64,000 nucleotides of DNA, taken from positions 6,730,001 to 6,794,000 of the forward strand of contig NZ_JAFBCL010000001.1 in assembly GCF_016907655.1 (NCBI RefSeq), in the 5' to 3' direction. Below the pieces are notes generated by a model. It saw only the letters and a program-made list of their open reading frames with translations. It did not search any database and was not told where the DNA came from. The position numbers were made by a program, and so were the translations under genes. Numbering within the stretch: the first letter of the stretch is position 1; every line of letters begins with the position of its first letter. Positions 42,141-50,787 of this stretch are shown here, piece after piece. This DNA is from Saccharothrix algeriensis (GTDB lineage: Bacteria > Actinomycetota > Actinomycetes > Mycobacteriales > Pseudonocardiaceae).

Positions 42141-42443
42141 TTGCCGGTCAAACCCGATCATTCCAGTTCAAAACGGCCGGAAAGTTACACGATCAGACTG
42201 CGCGTCGGAACCTTGGACCGGGCCGCACTGCTTGCCGGATTCAAGTCGGATTATGCGCTTGCAAAAGCCATGGGAGTAAGCCGCTCCACCATTGGCCGGG
42301 TCAGGCATGGAGACCTCCAACCGGGTCCTGCGTTCATCGGCGGCGTGCTCGTTGCCTTGGCGCCGATGCAGTTCAACGATCTGTTCGAGGTGGTTCCCTG
42401 TGCTCGCAAGGCGAGGGAAGAAAAGCCTTGTCCGGATCGGTGA
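42141..42443 (+). CDS. Small helix-turn-helix (XRE-like) protein
   Basis: 100 residues. TLDRAALLAGFKSDYALAKAMGVSRSTIGRVRHGDLQPGPAFIGGVLVAL is a Cro-like helix-turn-helix with the usual D-Y-A-LA-x-A-M-G-VS-RST-I-x-R-V. TTG 42141 is chosen because AAAGGAG lies 5 bases before it. Codon use is much less GC-rich than in neighbouring core genes, a sign of transfer. It resembles small regulators in integrative plasmids. Confidence 0.7.
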   Translation: MPVKPDHSSSKRPESYTIRLRVGTLDRAALLAGFKSDYALAKAMGVSRSTIGRVRHGDLQPGPAFIGGVLVALAPMQFNDLFEVVPCARKAREEKPCPDR

Positions 42444-42484
42444 CATGCTCCACCGTGGCCGGAATGTATCCAAGGGGAAAATTT

Positions 42485-42881
42485 ATGCAGAAAGCCGACC
42501 CGCTTTCCGCGCTGTCCGACAGGTATCAGCGTGCAGCTCTGGGCTACGTCGAACTGAGGTGGCCAGTCCTCCCTGGCGGAGTACTGCACGAGGGTCGCTT
42601 GGTGGATCCGGTCACCGAGGACCCCGTGGCAAACGTGAATCTACACCCGACGAACGAGGCTACAACTGATGTCGACCTCGTGCGTCGATGGTGGAGTGCT
42701 CCCAGGCGCCATGTTCCGAACCCGTGCCTACGAGGAAGGCGTAGTGATTCCGTTGCCGCCGACCGCTGTCGGAGACCTTAAGACCTCCTGGATCCACTCG
42801 CCGGAGGAAACGGGCAACACGTTGGCCGAGGCGAGCAAGTTGGCCGAACTGCTGAAAACTGTGCAAGGAGATCCTGAATGA
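42485..42881 (+). pseudogene. Broken primase-polymerase-like (prim-pol N-terminal) gene
   Basis: Frame one starts at ATG 42485 after AAGGGG: ALSDRYQRAALGYVELRWPVLPGGVLHEGRLVDPVTEDP, then DVDLVRRWWSAP, like the start of actinobacterial bifunctional DNA primase/polymerase proteins (YxxRGWxVxP ... xxIRRWW). It then runs out of similarity, while another frame continues GVVIPLPPTAVGDLKTSWIHSPEETG and ends at TGA 42881, like the VLLPPT-x-W C-terminal part. The catalytic middle is missing, so the gene has an internal deletion with a frameshift. Family assignment is by pattern only. Confidence 0.5.
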
Positions 42882-43228
42882 CCGACGTGGTCAAGTCGGA
42901 ACCACTCTGGGACGCGGCCGGGTTCAGTGCATTTCTGACCGGGTTGGCGGAGGACGACGCACCACGACTGTTTGCTGTAGCGGTCGAATACGGCGAGCGT
43001 CACGACGGTTACATCGCCGCCTACGGCATGGCCTTCCCCGACTCCGCTGACGTGATCAACAGGGAAGGTGACCTCCGACTGCACCTCCAGGCACCCGAGG
43101 ACGCGCTGAAGTACTTCATGGACCACGACCTCTGCGAAAAAGCGCGGATCGTGTGGCTATCCGGACCCGGTACCCGCATCCGAGCCTCTTCGAGGCCGAG
43201 CAAATCAAGGCCGCTAGTGTCTGACTAA
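42878..43228 (+). CDS. Hypothetical protein of the island
   Basis: 116 residues, acidic and soluble: FSAFLTGLAEDDAPRLFAVAVEYGERHDGYIAAYGMAFPDSADVI, then LHLQAPEDALKYFM. Start ATG overlaps the preceding TGA by four bases and has AAGGAG upstream, so it was coupled to the intact ancestor of the broken upstream gene. No family recognised. The last ~20 residues look unconserved. GC content is low for the window. Confidence 0.55.
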   Translation: MTDVVKSEPLWDAAGFSAFLTGLAEDDAPRLFAVAVEYGERHDGYIAAYGMAFPDSADVINREGDLRLHLQAPEDALKYFMDHDLCEKARIVWLSGPGTRIRASSRPSKSRPLVSD

Positions 43229-43254
43229 CTTGGCCGCCCTTGCTCTTTGTCGCT

Positions 43255-43296
43255 GTGGCCGCCCGGACGCGCGCAAGTTGAGGTCTGGGCGGCCAC
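43255..43296 (+). terminator. Hairpin after the island genes
   Basis: GTGGCCGCCC (43255-43264) pairs perfectly with GGGCGGCCAC (43287-43296) across a 22-nt loop, 27 bp after the stop of the last island gene. No T-tract follows. Confidence 0.5.
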
Positions 43297-43355
43297 GGAG
43301 CCCTGACCTGCACAAACCGGTTTCCTCTCAATGGTGCCAGAGTCGGAAGTTGACT

Positions 43356-43387
43356 ACACGAAGCCACCGGTCTGCACGGGGCGTGCC
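43356..43387. repeat. Solo right end of the paired-hairpin element
   Basis: 32 nt matching the right end of copy A (19679-19710) with three differences; the shared core is ACCGGTCTGCACGGGG. The hairpin arms that should precede it are absent. It lies 3.35 kb right of the point where copy B breaks off, so it may be B's missing end. Confidence 0.6.
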
Positions 43388-43499
43388 AAGGGCCACAAGC
43401 AAAAGCAGGGTTCGGGGCGGGCGTCCGGGCGGTGAGCCGGAGGGCTTGTCGGTGGGAGGTCGGGCGAGGGCGACCGACTTGGTTGCGCCGGGGGGGCTT

Positions 43500-43533
43500 G
43501 GGGCGCAGTGCACGGTGGGGCGCGGTGCACGGT
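43500..43533. repeat. 17-bp tandem repeat, two units
   Basis: GGGGCGCrGTGCACGGT at 43500 and 43517, differing in one base. The unit contains the palindrome GTGCAC. It lies ~140 bp upstream of the SGNH hydrolase gene and could be a pair of regulator sites. Confidence 0.7.
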
Positions 43534-43668
43534 CGGGTGGAGTTCGCTTCCGTCGCCAGCGGTCGGGTCCCGGTCATGCCTACGTTCGTCCACGGGTTGC
43601 CGGGCAGGCGACCGCCGCTGCCGTCCGGATAGGGCAGCAGCGCTGAACGGGCTGGTGAGGGGGTCGCA

Positions 43669-44691
43669 GTGGTGACGATGACGAGGCGGGGCCGTGGCCT
43701 GCTCGTGACAGTGGTGGCCGTGGTGGTGTGCGCGGGGGCCACCGTGCCCGCCGCCGCACAGGAACCGGCACAGGCGGAGCCGGTGTCGACGGTGTTCTTC
43801 GGCGACTCCTACACCGCGAACTTCGGTGTCGCCCCCATCTTCGGGGCCTGGGACCCGCAGGAGTACTACTGCTTCCGGTCCGAGGTGAACTACCCGGCGT
43901 TGGCGGCGCGGGAACTCGCCGAACGGGGCACCCCGCTCGACGTGGCCTCCGACCGGTCCTGCGGCGCCGCGCTCATCGAGCACTTCTGGACCGCGCAACC
44001 CCTGCCGAAGGGCAAGAGCAAGCCGCCCCAGCAGGAAGCCCTGAGCGACGGGACCGGGCTCGTCGTCGGCAGCCTCGGCGGCAACACCCTCGGCTTCGTC
44101 CAGATCCTCCAGCAGTGCTCCCAGACCTTCCGCGACCTGGACGCGGTGCTGCCCGGTGGCCCGGTCGACCCCGCCGACCCCGCCGAGCTGTGCGCCGCCT
44201 TCTTCACCGCCGGTGAAGGCAGGCAGTGGCTGGACTCCCGATTCGCGACGGTCGAGGCCGAGCTGGAAGAGCTGTTCGTCAAGATCAGGGACCTCTCCCC
44301 GAACGCCGAGGCCGTGCTGGTCGGCTACCCGCGGATCGTGCCCGCCGACATCGTCAAGTGCCAGGTCCCCGCACCCGGGCGGAAGTACAAGCCCCTGGCC
44401 GACATCCCGACCGACGCCATGCCCGTGTTCGACAACGCCCAGCAACGCCTCAACGACCTGATGCGCGCCGAGGCCACCGAAGCCGGAGCGGTGTTCGTCG
44501 ACCTCTACGCGGTCACCGGCGACAACACCGCCTGCGACGGCGACGACCGCGGCATCGGCGGTCTGTTCGAGACCTCCCAGGTCAGCATGTACGGCGTGCC
44601 GCTGCCCTGGCTCCTGCACCCCAACACCCGCGGACGCGACATCCAGGCCCACCACGTCGCCACCGCCATCCGGAACGCCCTCGGCGGCTGA
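43669..44691 (+). CDS. Secreted SGNH/GDSL hydrolase
   Basis: 340 residues with a signal peptide (RRGRGLLVTVVAVVVCAGATVPAAAQ). Block I FFGDSYTANFG carries the catalytic Ser; GSLGGNTLGF gives the Gly and Asn oxyanion blocks; HPNTRGRDIQAHH gives the catalytic His (usual DxxH is NTRGRDIQAHH). Several Cys (YYCFRSE, QQCSQ, ELCAAFF) may form disulphides, as in Streptomyces exported lipases. It cleaves esters outside the cell. GTG 43669 follows GAGGGGG; ATG 43678 is possible. Confidence 0.87.
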   Translation: MVTMTRRGRGLLVTVVAVVVCAGATVPAAAQEPAQAEPVSTVFFGDSYTANFGVAPIFGAWDPQEYYCFRSEVNYPALAARELAERGTPLDVASDRSCGAALIEHFWTAQPLPKGKSKPPQQEALSDGTGLVVGSLGGNTLGFVQILQQCSQTFRDLDAVLPGGPVDPADPAELCAAFFTAGEGRQWLDSRFATVEAELEELFVKIRDLSPNAEAVLVGYPRIVPADIVKCQVPAPGRKYKPLADIPTDAMPVFDNAQQRLNDLMRAEATEAGAVFVDLYAVTGDNTACDGDDRGIGGLFETSQVSMYGVPLPWLLHPNTRGRDIQAHHVATAIRNALGG

Positions 44692-44798
44692 CCTCAGCCG
44701 GGTCCCCGCCGACCACCGCCCCTGCGCCGGACGGCGCTCTGGTGGCGCAACGGCTTCACGACCCCGTCGGCCTGGGCCGCGGACGTCGGTGTGGCGGG

Positions 44799-45710
44799 TC
44801 AGGCGAGGTTGTGGAAGCGGGTTGCCGCCGAGGCCAGGGCGTCCACGCACGCCCTGATCGCGCCTCGGTCGTCGTCCTCGGCGCGGTTGATCGCGTAGAT
44901 GGTGCGGTTGAGGGCCGGGCGGGTGGTGAGGATCCGCACGCCGTCGGGCACCGAGTCGCGGCCCAGGCGGGGGATCACGGCCGCGCCCACGTTGCCCGCC
45001 ACCAGGGCCAGCTGGGTGGGGTAGCTGCCCACGGTGCAGGTGATCCGCGTGCCCGTGCCCTGCTGCCGCAGCACGTGGGTGAGCCAGGCGTGGCAGCCGG
45101 AGCCTGCGCTCCAGGCGATCCACGGTATGTCGTCGACCTCGGCCAGGTCGACGGCCTTGCGGTGGGCCAGGCGGTGGCTCGCGGGCAGGGCGAGGTCGGC
45201 CACGTCGGACAGCAGCGTGGTCCGCGAGGTCGACGGGGGCACGGTGGTGGGGCGGTGCTCCCAGCTCTCCAGGACCGCCACGTCGAGCCTGCCGTCGACC
45301 ACCTGCGGCATGGTCTCCTCGGCCTCCCCCTCGTGCAGGGTGACCTCCAGGCCGGGGTGCTGGGCGCGCAGCGCCGCGAGGACGGGTGGCAGCAGGGCGT
45401 GCACGGTGGTGGGGATGGCTCCCACGCGCAGGGGGCCGGTGATGTCCTCGCGCAGCAGTTCCAGGTCCGAGCGCGCCTTCTCCACCCGGGCGAGGATGCC
45501 CGCCGCGTGGCCGGCGAGCAGGTGCCCGGCGGTGGTGAGGCGGACGGTGCGGCCGTGGGGTTCCAGCAGGCGCTGGCCGGCTTCCCGCTCCAGCTTCGCC
45601 AGCTGCTGGGACACGCCCGAAGGGGTGATGTGCAGCGCGGTCGCCGCCGCCGCGACCGTCCCGTGGGTGGCCACGGCGTGCAGGGCGCGCATCCGCTCCA
45701 GACCGAACAC
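44799..45710 (-). CDS. LysR-family transcriptional regulator
   Basis: 303 residues. Helix-turn-helix ERMRALHAVATHGTVAAAATALHITPSGVSQQLAKLEREAG, then a LysR effector domain (LRVGAIPTTVHALLPPVLAALRAQHPGLEVTLHEG). GTG 45710 gives the usual LysR N-terminus; a longer ATG at 45770 would run toward the divergent gene and adds an unlike segment. It faces an EamA transporter gene 74 bp away, the classic arrangement for a LysR regulating its divergent neighbour. Confidence 0.9.
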   Translation of the reverse strand: MFGLERMRALHAVATHGTVAAAATALHITPSGVSQQLAKLEREAGQRLLEPHGRTVRLTTAGHLLAGHAAGILARVEKARSDLELLREDITGPLRVGAIPTTVHALLPPVLAALRAQHPGLEVTLHEGEAEETMPQVVDGRLDVAVLESWEHRPTTVPPSTSRTTLLSDVADLALPASHRLAHRKAVDLAEVDDIPWIAWSAGSGCHAWLTHVLRQQGTGTRITCTVGSYPTQLALVAGNVGAAVIPRLGRDSVPDGVRILTTRPALNRTIYAINRAEDDDRGAIRACVDALASAATRFHNLA

Positions 45711-45784
45711 GGTAGGGATGCTACCGGGATCCGCTGACGAACATTCGCTTGTCCTTGATGGTCCGGGCATCGCAGGGTGGGCTG

Positions 45785-46804
45785 GTGACCACGACCGGAA
45801 CCCGTCCCGCGACCGCGCCGCCTGCCCGCGCGCGGGTGCACCCGGCGCTGTTGGCGATGGCGGGCAGCCTGTGCATCGCGCTGTCGTCGGTGTTCATCAA
45901 GGTGTCCGGCGCCAGCGGCAGCACCAGCGCCTTCTGGCGGTGCCTGTTCTCGTTGCCGGTGCTGGCCGCCCTGGTGTGGTGGGAGCGGCGGCGCGGCACG
46001 GCGCGGCGGCGGTTGGTGCTGCCGGTGCTGGCGGGCGTGGGGCTGGGCGTGGACTTCGTGCTGTGGGGCGACGCCATCGCGCTGGTGGGGGCGGGCATCG
46101 CGACCGTGCTGCTGTCGGTGCAGGTGGTGATCGTGCCCGCGGTGGCGTACCTGGTGTTCCGGGAGCGGCCGTCGAAGCGGTTCGTCCGCGCGGCGCCGGT
46201 GCTGCTGGCCGGGATCGTGCTCGCGGGCGGGCTGGCGGGCACGCCCGCGTTCGGGCCCGACCCGGTCCTGGGCGCGGTGCTCGCGCTGGGCGCGGGTGTG
46301 GGGTTCGCCGCCTACCTGGTGCTGATGCGGCGCAGCACGGGGCCCGGCGCCCGCGACCACACGCTGTTCGTGGCCACGCTGTCGGCCGGTGCGGTGGCGG
46401 TGGCGATCGGCGTGCCGACGGGCCGGCTGGACCTGTCGCCGGGGTGGCCCGCCCTGGGCTGGCTGCTGGCGCTGGCGCTGATCGGCCAGATCGCGGGCTG
46501 GCTGCTGATCTCCACGGCGCTGCCCCGGCTGTCCAGCGCGACGGGCGCGACGATGATGCTGCTGCAACCGGTCGGGGCGATCCTGATGGGCGTCGTGCTG
46601 CTGGGCGAGCGGCCGAGCGCGCCGCAGCTGGCCGGGTGCCTGGTGGTGCTGGGCGCGGTGGCCTTCGTCGGCGCCGGGTCGCGCCGGTCGCCTCGCGGCG
46701 GGTCGGCGGCAGCGCGTCAGCGGCGCCCGGAGCACCGCTCGTTCGGCGGAACACCTCCGGGCTCGGATCGGGTAGGCAGGGCAGGCCACCGGACCGGCGC
46801 GTGA
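45785..46804 (+). CDS. EamA/DMT-family transporter
   Basis: 339 residues with ten membrane helices in two EamA repeats: LCIALSSVFIKVSGASGSTSAFWRCLFSLPVLAAL and GAVLALGAGVGFAAYLVLM ... LPRLSSATGATMMLLQPVGAILMGVVLLGE. The C-terminal ~50 residues are polar. These carriers export amino acids or metabolites. GTG 45785 follows GGTGGG. Divergent from the LysR gene, which probably controls it. Confidence 0.88.
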   Translation: MTTTGTRPATAPPARARVHPALLAMAGSLCIALSSVFIKVSGASGSTSAFWRCLFSLPVLAALVWWERRRGTARRRLVLPVLAGVGLGVDFVLWGDAIALVGAGIATVLLSVQVVIVPAVAYLVFRERPSKRFVRAAPVLLAGIVLAGGLAGTPAFGPDPVLGAVLALGAGVGFAAYLVLMRRSTGPGARDHTLFVATLSAGAVAVAIGVPTGRLDLSPGWPALGWLLALALIGQIAGWLLISTALPRLSSATGATMMLLQPVGAILMGVVLLGERPSAPQLAGCLVVLGAVAFVGAGSRRSPRGGSAAARQRRPEHRSFGGTPPGSDRVGRAGHRTGA

Positions 46805-46816
46805 GGGGAGGACCGC

Positions 46817-47737
46817 GTGGCCCTGCTGGACGGCGTCGTCGGGAACGCGACGGGCAACGCGGTGGGCGTCGCCCTGGCGCTCGCCTCGCTCGTCGTGGTG
46901 GTCCGGGTCGGAGGCGCGCAACGCCGCGCCTGGGAGGAGTTGGCCGGCGCCGCCGGCCCCCCGCGCGCCGCCGGCGCGCGCCTGGGCCTCTACGAGCTGA
47001 TCGTCCTGACCTCGTGCTCGGCCGCGCCCGGACGGATGATCATCACCGCCCTGGCGCGGATGCACGCCGACGGGCGGCTGCGCGTCGTGCCCGAGGAGTA
47101 CCACCGGTTCCGGGTCGACGTGCTCGACCCGCAACCGCAGGACGGGCCCGAGGCCGCGCTGCTCGACCTGCTGGCCAGGACCGGGGGAGTGGTACAGGAC
47201 TCCGGCGACCCGGGCTCGGCCGACGACCGGTTGGCCGCCGTGCGCCGCGGGCTGGTCCTCGACGGCCTGGTGTGCGATCCGGGGTTGCCCGTCGGCGTGC
47301 CCGCGGACTCGCCGGCCGTCGGGCGGTGGCGGGTCCGCCACCGGCGGCTCGACGGCCGGAAGACCGGCCTCACCGCCGTGCTGCTGACCGCCGGCGTCAC
47401 CGTTGCCGTCGTGTTCGGCTCCTGGCTGCCCGTGGTCGCCCACGCGCTCGTGCTCGTGGTGGCGTTCCTGAGCGAGGGCAGCGATCGCCCCCCGCCCTGG
47501 TGGTGCAACGGCACGCCGTCGGGCCGGGCCGCGGTCGAGGCCGCCGAGGGCGACGGCTGGCTCACCGCCACCGACACGGCGCTGCTGCGCCGGGTGGCGT
47601 TGGAGGGGCTCGCCCGGATGCCCGAGGGCCACCCGCTCCGGCCCCTGCTGCCCCCGGCCCCGCCGCGGCGGGGCGAACCGGACCCGCCCGCGGTCACGCC
47701 GGTCAACCTCGACCCGCCCGGCCTCGGCGGCCTCTGA
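46817..47737 (+). CDS. TIGR04222-type membrane protein
   Basis: 306 residues with helices near 15-33 and 190-215. GARLGLYELIVLTSCSAAPGRMIITALARMHADGRLRV matches the TIGR04222 style of actinobacterial membrane proteins (xxELAYLAGGPxRVxxxAxxxLxxxGxL). Cys residues replace part of the usual Gly pattern. The tail is Pro-rich. GTG 46817 follows GGGGAGG, 12 bp after the EamA stop, so it may be cotranscribed. Function unknown. Confidence 0.65.
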   Translation: MALLDGVVGNATGNAVGVALALASLVVVVRVGGAQRRAWEELAGAAGPPRAAGARLGLYELIVLTSCSAAPGRMIITALARMHADGRLRVVPEEYHRFRVDVLDPQPQDGPEAALLDLLARTGGVVQDSGDPGSADDRLAAVRRGLVLDGLVCDPGLPVGVPADSPAVGRWRVRHRRLDGRKTGLTAVLLTAGVTVAVVFGSWLPVVAHALVLVVAFLSEGSDRPPPWWCNGTPSGRAAVEAAEGDGWLTATDTALLRRVALEGLARMPEGHPLRPLLPPAPPRRGEPDPPAVTPVNLDPPGLGGL

Positions 47738-47938
47738 CCGCGCGGCGCCTCGACCGGTTCCGGCGGCGTGGCGCTGCCGCGGTCGGGCCGTGCCGGCGAT
47801 TCGGCCACCCGCGCGGGGTGACGAAGGACAGGCATCCGAGTCCTGGAGGTCGCGCGGGGCGGCTCGGCGAACTTCGTCGGGTCGGTGGTCCTGCCCGGCG
47901 GCCACACCCCGGGCGGCGTCGGGCCGGGTGCGGCGGCG

Positions 47939-48123
47939 CCGTCACGCGCGCCGAGGTGATCAGGCGCGCGGAGTGCTGGTGGGTCGAGAAGGCCCCGTAC
48001 AGCCGGAAGAAGGCCGTCGTGTGGATCTACGAGCAGGGCAGCGCCAAGACCGACATGGACCACGGGAAGGTGTCGGCGCTGAAGGGCGACGGCTGCCGGC
48101 CGCGGGCGGTCAGTCCGGGGTGA
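47939..48123 (+). pseudogene. Fragment of NlpC/P60- or CHAP-like secreted hydrolase
   Basis: VTRAEVIRRAECWWVEKAPYSRKKAV (47941 on) resembles the RSEVIxRAxxWVxxxVPYSxxx start of actinobacterial NlpC/P60-like peptidoglycan hydrolases, but the DCSGF catalytic segment never follows and no start codon or signal peptide precedes it. The rest of 47738-48109 has no supported gene. A decayed remnant is the best reading. Confidence 0.35.
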
Positions 48124-48709
48124 GCGCGTAGCGCTTGTCCTTGAGCGGGCGCACCGGGGCGTTCGGGCAGGCGCGCCCCAGCGCCTGCGCCAGGGCCCAC
48201 ACCTCGCTGTCGTCGGTGGTGTAGTGGGAGTCGGTGCGGTACTTCCGGCGGCCGATGCGCAGGGCCAGGACGCGCACGCCCTCGGTCTCGCCGCCGGTGT
48301 AGCCGACCAGGAGCGGCTGGATCTCCCGCACGTCGTCGAGCGAGCGGACCACGAGCCGCCCGCCGGCCCGGTGGAGGGTGATCCGGCGCGGGGCGCCGGG
48401 CTCGACCACGACCCGGCACGCGTCCCCCGAGTCGGACCTGATGCCCTTGACCAGGAAGACCAGGAACGGCAGCGCGCCCACGGCGGCCAGCACGAACCCC
48501 GCCCAGTGCACGAACCCGAACAGCCCCGGCACGGCCGAGGCGGCCAACGCCCCGTACAGGTCCTTGCGCCCGTGCCTGGACCTCCCTCGCGGGCGGCCCC
48601 ACGCGAAGGGCTCGTCGCCGTCGCCCGGTAAGCGGCCCTCCTCGCCCGGCTCCGCCGGTCCCCGCATCGGCGGCGGGGTGTCCGGCGGGCCGTCGGCGCC
48701 TGTGCTCAT
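48110..48709 (-). CDS. Membrane protein, unknown function
   Basis: 199 residues: a polar Pro-rich start, two helices near residues 72-107 (YGALAASAVPGLFGFVHWAGFVLAAVGALPFLVFLV), and a beta-rich PH-like end (RRITLHRAGGRLVVRSLDDVREIQPLL, VRVLALRIGRRKYRT). ATG 48709 is preferred over an upstream GTG because the extra residues look non-coding. It stands alone. Confidence 0.7.
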   Translation of the reverse strand: MSTGADGPPDTPPPMRGPAEPGEEGRLPGDGDEPFAWGRPRGRSRHGRKDLYGALAASAVPGLFGFVHWAGFVLAAVGALPFLVFLVKGIRSDSGDACRVVVEPGAPRRITLHRAGGRLVVRSLDDVREIQPLLVGYTGGETEGVRVLALRIGRRKYRTDSHYTTDDSEVWALAQALGRACPNAPVRPLKDKRYALTPD

Positions 48710-48835
48710 GGGGCGACGGTAGGGGGTGCGGGCGTCCGCGGCGACGGTCACGCGGGTGGAACCTTCCGCCGAGCCGGTCGGCGCGCCGGGCGCCCGTCAC
48801 GGCCCGGCCGCCCGGCGACGACCGCGGGACGGGGA

Positions 48836-50533
48836 TCAGCGCGGCAGCGGGGCCGGTGCGGCGACGGGGTCGGCGCGGGGGAGGGGGCGGCGCAGGGGCG
48901 GGGTGCTCGCCGGCGGCCGGCGGTGGCGGGTGGCCTGCTCGTAGTCGAACCCGAACGCGAGCAGCACGGGTTCGCTGAACGGCCGGCCCAGCAGTTCCAC
49001 CCCCACCGGCAGGCCGTCCGGGGTGAAGCCGGCCGGGACCGTCAGGGCCGGGTGCCCGGTGTTGGCGGCGAGCGCGCAGGTCCGGCCGCCCGGTTGCGGC
49101 TGCCCGATCGGGGCGGCCTGCTGCTGGACCGTCGGGTAGACCAGCGCGTCCAGGTCGTGGTCGGTCAGCAGCGCCTGGAGCAGCTGCTGCGCCCGGGCGC
49201 GCCGGGCCAGCCGCTCGTGGTAGCCGTCCTGCGGGCCGGTCGAGCGGCCCAGGCGGACCTTCAGCCGCTCCAGCACCGTCGGCGTGACCTGGCCGGAGGT
49301 GACGATGTCGGCCAGCGTCACGGTGTCGGCGGGCGGCTCCAGCCGGGCCAGCGAGCGCGGGAAGCGCGACCCCGGCGCCGCCAGGTAGCGGTTGAGGTCG
49401 CGCTCGAACTCGTCGTCGATCAGCCAGGAGCCGTCCACCGCCGACAGCAGGGCGGGCTGGGTCGGCAGGTCGACGACGGTCGCGCCCTGCCGCGCCATGT
49501 CCTCGGCGGCGGCCCGCACCAGCGCCGTGGTCGCCCGCGCGGGGGGCGAGGTGTCCAGGTAGTCGGTGAGCACGCCGATGCGGGCGCCCGCCAGGGCGGT
49601 GTCGTCCAGCGCGGCGGTGTAGGTGGGCGGCACCCGGCCGATGGACGCCCCGGTGGCCGGGTCGTCCGGGTCGTACCCGGCGGTGGCGTCCAGGACCAGC
49701 GCGACGTCGCCGACCGACTTGGCGATGGGGCCGCCGACGTCCTGGGTCAGCGCGAGCGGCGCGATGCCGTCGCGGCTGGACAGCCCCAAGGTCGACCGCA
49801 GCCCGACCAGGCTGTTGTGCGCGGCCGGGTTGCGGATCGAGCCGCAGGTGTCCGAGCCCAGGCCGACCGCGCCGAACCCGGCCGCGACGCCGGCGGCCGT
49901 GCCGCCGCTGGACCCGCCGGGGTTGCGGGTCTGGTCGTGGGGGTTGCGGGTCTGCCCGCCCAGCGAGCTGAGGGTCTCGACGCCGGAGGCGAACTCGTGC
50001 AGGTTGGTCTTGGCCACGACGACCGCGCCCGCCGCGCGCAGCCGCGCGACCTGCTCGGCGTCGTCGGGGGCGCGCCAGTGCCGCAGCGCCAGCGAGCCGT
50101 TGGTCGTGGGCAGGTCCTCGGTGTCGTAGTTGTCCTTGAGCAGCACCGGGATGCCGTGCAGCGGGCCGCGGACGTGGCCGCGGCGGCGTTCGGCGTCGAG
50201 CCGGGCGGCGTCGGCGAGCGCCGACGGGTCCCGGCGGATGACCGCGTTGACCCCGGGCTGGTCGGCGTAAGCCCGCTCGTAGGCGTCGATGCGCTCCTGG
50301 TACGCCCTGACCAGGCGGACCGAGGTGACCCGGCCGCCCGCCAGCAGGTCGCGCAGGCCGGTGACGTCCAGGTCGACCACCCAGCGCGCCACCTCGGCCG
50401 GGGTCGCCCGGCCGCTGCCGGGCGCGTCGTCGCCCGCCGCCTCGCCGACCGGGACCACTGCCGCGGCCAGGGCGACCACACCGGCCGCGAAGCCCGTCGC
50501 CCGGCCGCGTCGGTTCGACCACCGCCCTGCCAC
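48836..50533 (-). CDS. Secreted amidase (amidase signature family)
   Basis: 565 residues. Signal peptide (RRGRATGFAAGVVALAAAVVPVGEAAG) then an AS-family amidase: GIPVLLKDNYDT with catalytic K133, NPGGSSGGTAAGVAAG with the bridging Ser and GSDTCGSIRNPAA with the nucleophile Ser. These enzymes cleave carboxylic amides; the export signal points to peptide or amide substrates outside the cell. GTG 50533 follows GAGGAGG. A second, similar secreted amidase lies at 59245-60750. Confidence 0.88.
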   Translation of the reverse strand: MAGRWSNRRGRATGFAAGVVALAAAVVPVGEAAGDDAPGSGRATPAEVARWVVDLDVTGLRDLLAGGRVTSVRLVRAYQERIDAYERAYADQPGVNAVIRRDPSALADAARLDAERRRGHVRGPLHGIPVLLKDNYDTEDLPTTNGSLALRHWRAPDDAEQVARLRAAGAVVVAKTNLHEFASGVETLSSLGGQTRNPHDQTRNPGGSSGGTAAGVAAGFGAVGLGSDTCGSIRNPAAHNSLVGLRSTLGLSSRDGIAPLALTQDVGGPIAKSVGDVALVLDATAGYDPDDPATGASIGRVPPTYTAALDDTALAGARIGVLTDYLDTSPPARATTALVRAAAEDMARQGATVVDLPTQPALLSAVDGSWLIDDEFERDLNRYLAAPGSRFPRSLARLEPPADTVTLADIVTSGQVTPTVLERLKVRLGRSTGPQDGYHERLARRARAQQLLQALLTDHDLDALVYPTVQQQAAPIGQPQPGGRTCALAANTGHPALTVPAGFTPDGLPVGVELLGRPFSEPVLLAFGFDYEQATRHRRPPASTPPLRRPLPRADPVAAPAPLPR

Positions 50534-50740
50534 ATCGGCCTCCTCGTGACCGCCGGGCCACCGCGCCGCGCGGCGCGGTCGGAGCCGCGGGGGTCCACCG
50601 CGCCGGCCGTGGTCGGCCGCTGACCGGTAGCGCCGATTGTGGGGCGGGGGAGGCGGGGCGGATACCACCGGACGGGGCGCACCGCGCCGCGGGAGCGGCC
50701 GGGTCACGCGTTCGGCGGCGCGCCGATCGGGTGCCCCGGC

Positions 50741-50787
50741 GCCGATCGGGCGCCCCGGCGCCGCCCGCGCCGGGGCGCCCGATCGGC
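50741..50787 (-). terminator. 19-bp perfect-stem terminator of the ABC exporter operon
   Basis: 50741-50759 pairs perfectly with 50769-50787 around a 9-nt loop, and ends one base from the stop codon of the ABC gene. A partial copy of its left arm (GCGCCGATCGGGTGCCCC) lies just beyond, at 50720-50738. The rest of 50534-50740 shows no gene. Confidence 0.8.

Larger units (their letters stand above)
43229..43668. other. 440-bp region with repeats, no gene supported
   Basis: It contains a terminator-like hairpin, the 32-nt right end shared with hairpin element A, and a 17-bp tandem repeat. Open frames on both strands here look like shadows. Confidence 0.5.
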
